Positions 60,576-64,000 of a stretch of 64,000 nucleotides of DNA are shown one piece after another. This stretch comes from Dermatemys mawii. Its lineage: Eukaryota; Chordata; Testudines; Dermatemydidae. The stretch's first letter is position 1, and each line of letters starts with the position of its first letter. The stretch lies in assembly GCA_007922305.1 (NCBI GenBank), contig ML677348.1, positions 17,189,442 to 17,253,441 on the forward strand, given 5' to 3'. Position numbers and translations under genes: made by a program. The notes under the pieces were generated by a model. The model did not search any database and was not told where the DNA came from. It saw only the letters and a list, made by a program, of their open reading frames with translations.

Positions 60576-61140
60576 GGGCATGTCTATGCAGCAATTAAAT
60601 ATCCCCAACCAGTCCATCTCAGCTGACTCGGGCTTGTGGGGCTGTAAAATTGCAGTGTAGATGTTCAGGCTCAGGCTGAATCCTGGGCTCTGGGACCTTT
60701 CTCCCTTGTAAGGTCCTAGAGCTTGGGTTCCAGCCCAAGCCTGAACATCTAGACCAGGGATTAGCAACCTTTCAGAAGTGGTGGGCCAAGTCTTCATTTA
60801 TTCACTCTAATTGAAGGTTTCGCGTGCCAGTAATACATTTTAACATTTTTAGAAGATCTCTTTCTATAAGTCTATAATATAAAAGTAAACTATTGTATGT
60901 AAAGTAAATAAGGTTTTTAAAATGTTTAAGAAGCTTCATTTAAAATTCAATTAAAATGTAGAGCCTCCTAGACTGATGGCCAGGACCCGGGCAGTGTGAG
61001 TGCCACTGAAAATCAGCTTGTGGCACGCGTGCCATAGGTTGCCTACCCCTGATCTAGACTATGCAGCCTGAGTCCTGCAAACCCAAGTCAGCTGACATGG
61101 GCCAGTGCCACAGGTGCGTAATGGCTGTGTAGGCATACCC
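60576..61140. mobile_element. Palindromic MITE split by a hAT MITE
   Basis: The ends gggcatgtctatgcagc and ggctgtgtaggcataccc are inverted repeats. The parts 60576-60754 and 61060-61140 form one element once the nested hAT (60755-61051) and one duplicate octamer are taken out. Arms pair internally: gttcaggctcaggctgaatc (60664) with cagcccaagcctgaac (60731). Confidence 0.8.
60755..61051. mobile_element. hAT MITE, 297 bp, nested, perfect target duplication
   Basis: Ends cagggattagcaacctttc and ataggttgcctacccctg are inverted repeats. An exact 8-bp duplication, atctagac, lies at 60747-60754 and 61052-61059. It is AT-rich inside. Because it interrupts the palindromic MITE at 60576-61140 it is the younger of the two. 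Confidence 0.94.
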
Positions 61141-62850
61141 TGCGTGTACGTGTTCTCATGGAGTTCAATAATTACATTAACAAGAGCATATAATGTTGAA
61201 TTTCAATAGTTCTAACACTTTATTGAAGGTGCAAGCTACGATTAAATTCTATTGCTGCTCTGTACAGTGAAAGTTATTTATAGCTGCAAATAAAGATGAT
61301 TGTGCGGATGCTGTCTCTATAGAAACTGCTGGTGAACTAAACCTAAGAGGTCTCCTACAAGAAATCCTTTTTCTTTGTTCTCTCCCTCAAGAAGGTCAAA
61401 ACAGATTGTTATTCATGAAAGAGATAAAAAACTTTGAAATGCCAAATGTATCAGTTCTACCAACCCTAACTAAGAAAACAATCTAAACATTCACATTTGA
61501 CAGGATTTACTTAAAAAGAATTGTCCTCAGTTAAAATGTAATTGCATTTATTACATTAAGAATTCTTTTGCATTCCACCCCCCATTGCAAAAGGGGAAAT
61601 TCCAAAATAAAACACCCGTGTTAACCTGTGATGCCCTAAATAATAGGAACACTAAATAGATATTAAAAAGTTACAATTTTGGCACAAACTTTGGAAATTT
61701 ACTTTTTTAAACATGGTTCTCCAGTTAATTCATATCTATACATATAATTTTCATCATCCCTTTTATACCAAAAATGTTTGTTTGGGATGCTATGAATTCA
61801 ATGGCACCAGAATTTTATGTATAGCAAATGCTTTCTATTTATCATGTATAATAATTTGTATACAATGTATTTTATATTGAAATACTAACATTTTTGTTTA
61901 ATCTTTCAGTTGGTTATATTTGTTACATGGAATTGTTTCCTCATGGTCATCTTATTTGCTGAGTTGGTACAAAACTGTTTGAGGTGCCAACAGCTTGGGA
62001 AAGTATTTAAATACACAGAGGAACATTGCTATTTCCTTCCATTCAGACTCAAGGAGCAAAAGAGAGAGAGAAACTGAGGTATATGATGTATCTTTTAAGA
62101 CAATATAGTACAACAAGATTTGGTCAGAACATTTCTGCTGATGAGTCAAAACTGAACACATTAGCAGCATATAGTCAAGAAATCTTAACTCTGAAAACAG
62201 AAAACTGATTGGAATTTCAAAATCACAAGACAGTAAAGAAGAAATGCAATAGGTTTGGAGAAGTGTTAGGAACAGGAGCAAGGAAAGCTACATGGTCTGA
62301 AGAAAGAAATGATGTGCAAAGTGCTTACTAGACGAGCAGAGAGATTTGGGACGAGCTAAAATACAAATGGAACAGAAAATATGACAGGAAACTGTAGACA
62401 TTGATGGCAGGATGAGAGGACAGAGGAAGGAATGTTGAAGGCAGATAAAGAAGGCAGTTAGTATACTGGCCAGGGGGATTTTGATTATCCTGACACTGAC
62501 TAGGAGAGGTAGTTATGGAATAATCAAGGGAGGGTGTGTGTTTCTGGAGATAGCGCAGAGCTGTTTCTTTACACAGCTTGTGCGGGCAGCTGACAAGGTC
62601 AGTCTGTTTAGAATGTAGTTCTAGGAAATGAACCAGATAAGATAAATAAGAGAGAATGTAGTGATCACCTGTGAAAGAGGGATCGTACATCACTTTAAAA
62701 ATAAAACATGACCAGAGAGAATAAAGGCTTTTCAGGTTTCAATTAAAGAGATTTCAGATAGGCCTGCCTGCCTGTCTCGAGCTGGTAATAGTAATGCAGC
62801 GTTTTGCAAAAACCTGAAAATATATATATATACACACACACTTAAAAAAA
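61141..62850. other. Intergenic, nothing recognised
   Basis: AT-rich DNA with a TA/CA simple repeat at 62818-62842. No gene or nameable repeat is seen. Confidence 0.6.
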
Positions 62851-62854
62851 AACT

Positions 62855-62945
62855 ACATTAAAAGAACATTAAAGTTAAAATGTCAAGCACTCAAAAGTTA
62901 CAAAATGTCAGCGTTTATGCTGCGTATGTTACCTTAATGTAGCCT
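62855..62945. repeat. Dispersed repeat, copy 2
   Basis: Shares ordered phrases with 15380-15475 (aaaagaacattaaagttaaa, cactcaaaagtta, aaaatgtcag). It follows a TA/CA microsatellite. Confidence 0.6.
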
Positions 62946-63087
62946 CCTTGTGTATATATACACATCATCATATGGTTTTTAATTACATGGTCACATACTT
63001 TTTTTCCATAGGACCCCTGTCTCAGGCAATGCACAGGCCTAGATGAATTCTGGAGCGTGGGGTATCTGGAGCCATCACACTCAGCAC

Positions 63088-63396
63088 CAGAGGTGAAACT
63101 AAGGCGGTATGGGCTGGTACGGCGTACCAGTAAAAAGTGGCCATCGGTGCCACTGGGCTGCTGACAGGAGGGGACAAAAGGAGGAGCTGCCCCAGGGCCA
63201 GTAATTTAAAAGGGCCTGGGACTCTTGTCATTGCTGCTGCCACCGCGGCGACACCCCAGGCCCTGGAGCCCTGGGAGGTGCAGGCAAGGGAGTGTGGATG
63301 GGCTGGCTGGGAGACGCTGACCCTCAGTCCCACCTCTTCTAGGGGGGCCAGAGTCAGGCCCATACCGGTAAGAGTTCAATTTTACTTTCACCCCTG
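63088..63396. mobile_element. hAT MITE, 309 bp, perfect target duplication
   Basis: Ends cagaggtgaaactaag and ttttactttcacccctg are inverted repeats. An exact 8-bp duplication, ctcagcac, lies at 63080-63087 and 63397-63404. The interior is GC-rich, has internal repeats (gggcctggg, caggccctgg) and no transposase. Confidence 0.93.
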
Positions 63397-63404
63397 CTCA
63401 GCAC

Positions 63405-64000
63405 GCAGGATGGATCTGCCTTGCGGATCAGTCAGAATTGCGTAGTGAAGATGGCTGCTGACCCCAGGAATCCTGTTTCATTTTGTTGCAGAAATTAGAA
63501 AGTGGTCAGTGAATGAAGCTGGGGGTTGGAAGATGAGAAAGGAGGTAACATGGGCAAGTTGACTAAGCACAGCACTGAGAGGAAGGGACCTCCTGCGTTG
63601 TAATCCCACTATAACAGTTTCTGTGGGTTTAGTCAATTAATTTACCCTCTTAGCCTCAGGGTACTCAGCTCTAAAACATGGAGAGAATTCTACCTTCTGC
63701 TTACCCCACAGGGAGTTAATGTTTAAAAAGTGTTATTAGAGAAGTACTGAGAGTCACCTAATTGTACACACAACCCTGCAGTTGCTGGCATCCTAAGAGT
63801 TCCCTCCCCCTCTCTCCAAGCTTTTCTGCATAAATATACTTTGAAAAACAAGCCTAAATATTGTAACCGTGTAGCGATCCCAACAAAAGTTCCTCGGGCT
63901 GCAGTTCTGCAGTAGGAGGCTAGTGGTAGTGAGAAGTTCCCACAGCCATTTTCTATAAACTTCAAATGCTGTCACTTCACAAACTGATGTGAGCACAATG
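63405..64000. other. Intergenic, nothing recognised
   Basis: No coding similarity or repeat that I can support. Confidence 0.6.

Noticed and set aside
1..64000. CRISPR arrays, bacterial operons, phage genes
   Set aside because: The window is vertebrate nuclear DNA with spliced exons; no spaced direct repeats of CRISPR type and no prokaryotic gene organisation.

Overview
The window is vertebrate nuclear DNA, AT-rich and intron-dominated. It carries the 3' two thirds of one protein-coding gene, COG6 (subunit 6 of the conserved oligomeric Golgi complex), on the + strand. Fourteen exons between 1294 and 43457 encode the last 477 residues in one continuous reading frame with AG/GT borders throughout. 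No promoter or first exon is present, so the 5' exons lie upstream of base 1. After the stop codon at 43455-43457 I find no further gene. The remaining 20.5 kb looks intergenic, which fits the gene-poor interval between COG6 and FOXO1 known in other amniotes.

The repeats point to a turtle, most likely a cryptodire. They include a tRNA-headed SINE with a CR1-type tail (20831-21014, minus strand), several CR1/L3-like 3' ends, Penelope-like elements with a GIY-YIG reading frame, a DIRS-like retroelement, long solo-LTR-like repeats and many palindromic MITEs. I assign the species group from memory of such repeats, not from a search.

Layout: 1-16238 holds exons 1-8 of this window, with hAT, CR1 and LTR-like insertions in the introns. 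From 16239 to 28919 is one 12.7-kb intron, the most heavily invaded. It holds a broken DIRS-like element (gag and RT remnants) split by a ~3-kb insertion that itself contains a TA-flanked DNA transposon, a hAT MITE and the SINE, followed by a Penelope 3' half and a short solo LTR. From 28920 to 43457 are exons 9-14, with a 1.1-kb hAT-like element, a GC-rich TA-flanked element, a 1.6-kb palindromic hAT with a transposase C-terminal remnant, and two Penelope 3' ends facing each other. From 43458 to 64000 is intergenic DNA with hAT MITEs, a second TA-flanked element, a 1.2-kb solo LTR with a 5-bp target duplication, a MITE nested in a MITE, and one very good CTCF-like site.

Many insertions can be dated relative to each other and delimited to the base, because 8-bp (hAT), TA (Tc1/mariner-like) or 5-bp (LTR) target duplications are still readable. 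I found no new cellular system. The interest lies in the density and nesting of mobile elements around a conserved housekeeping gene.
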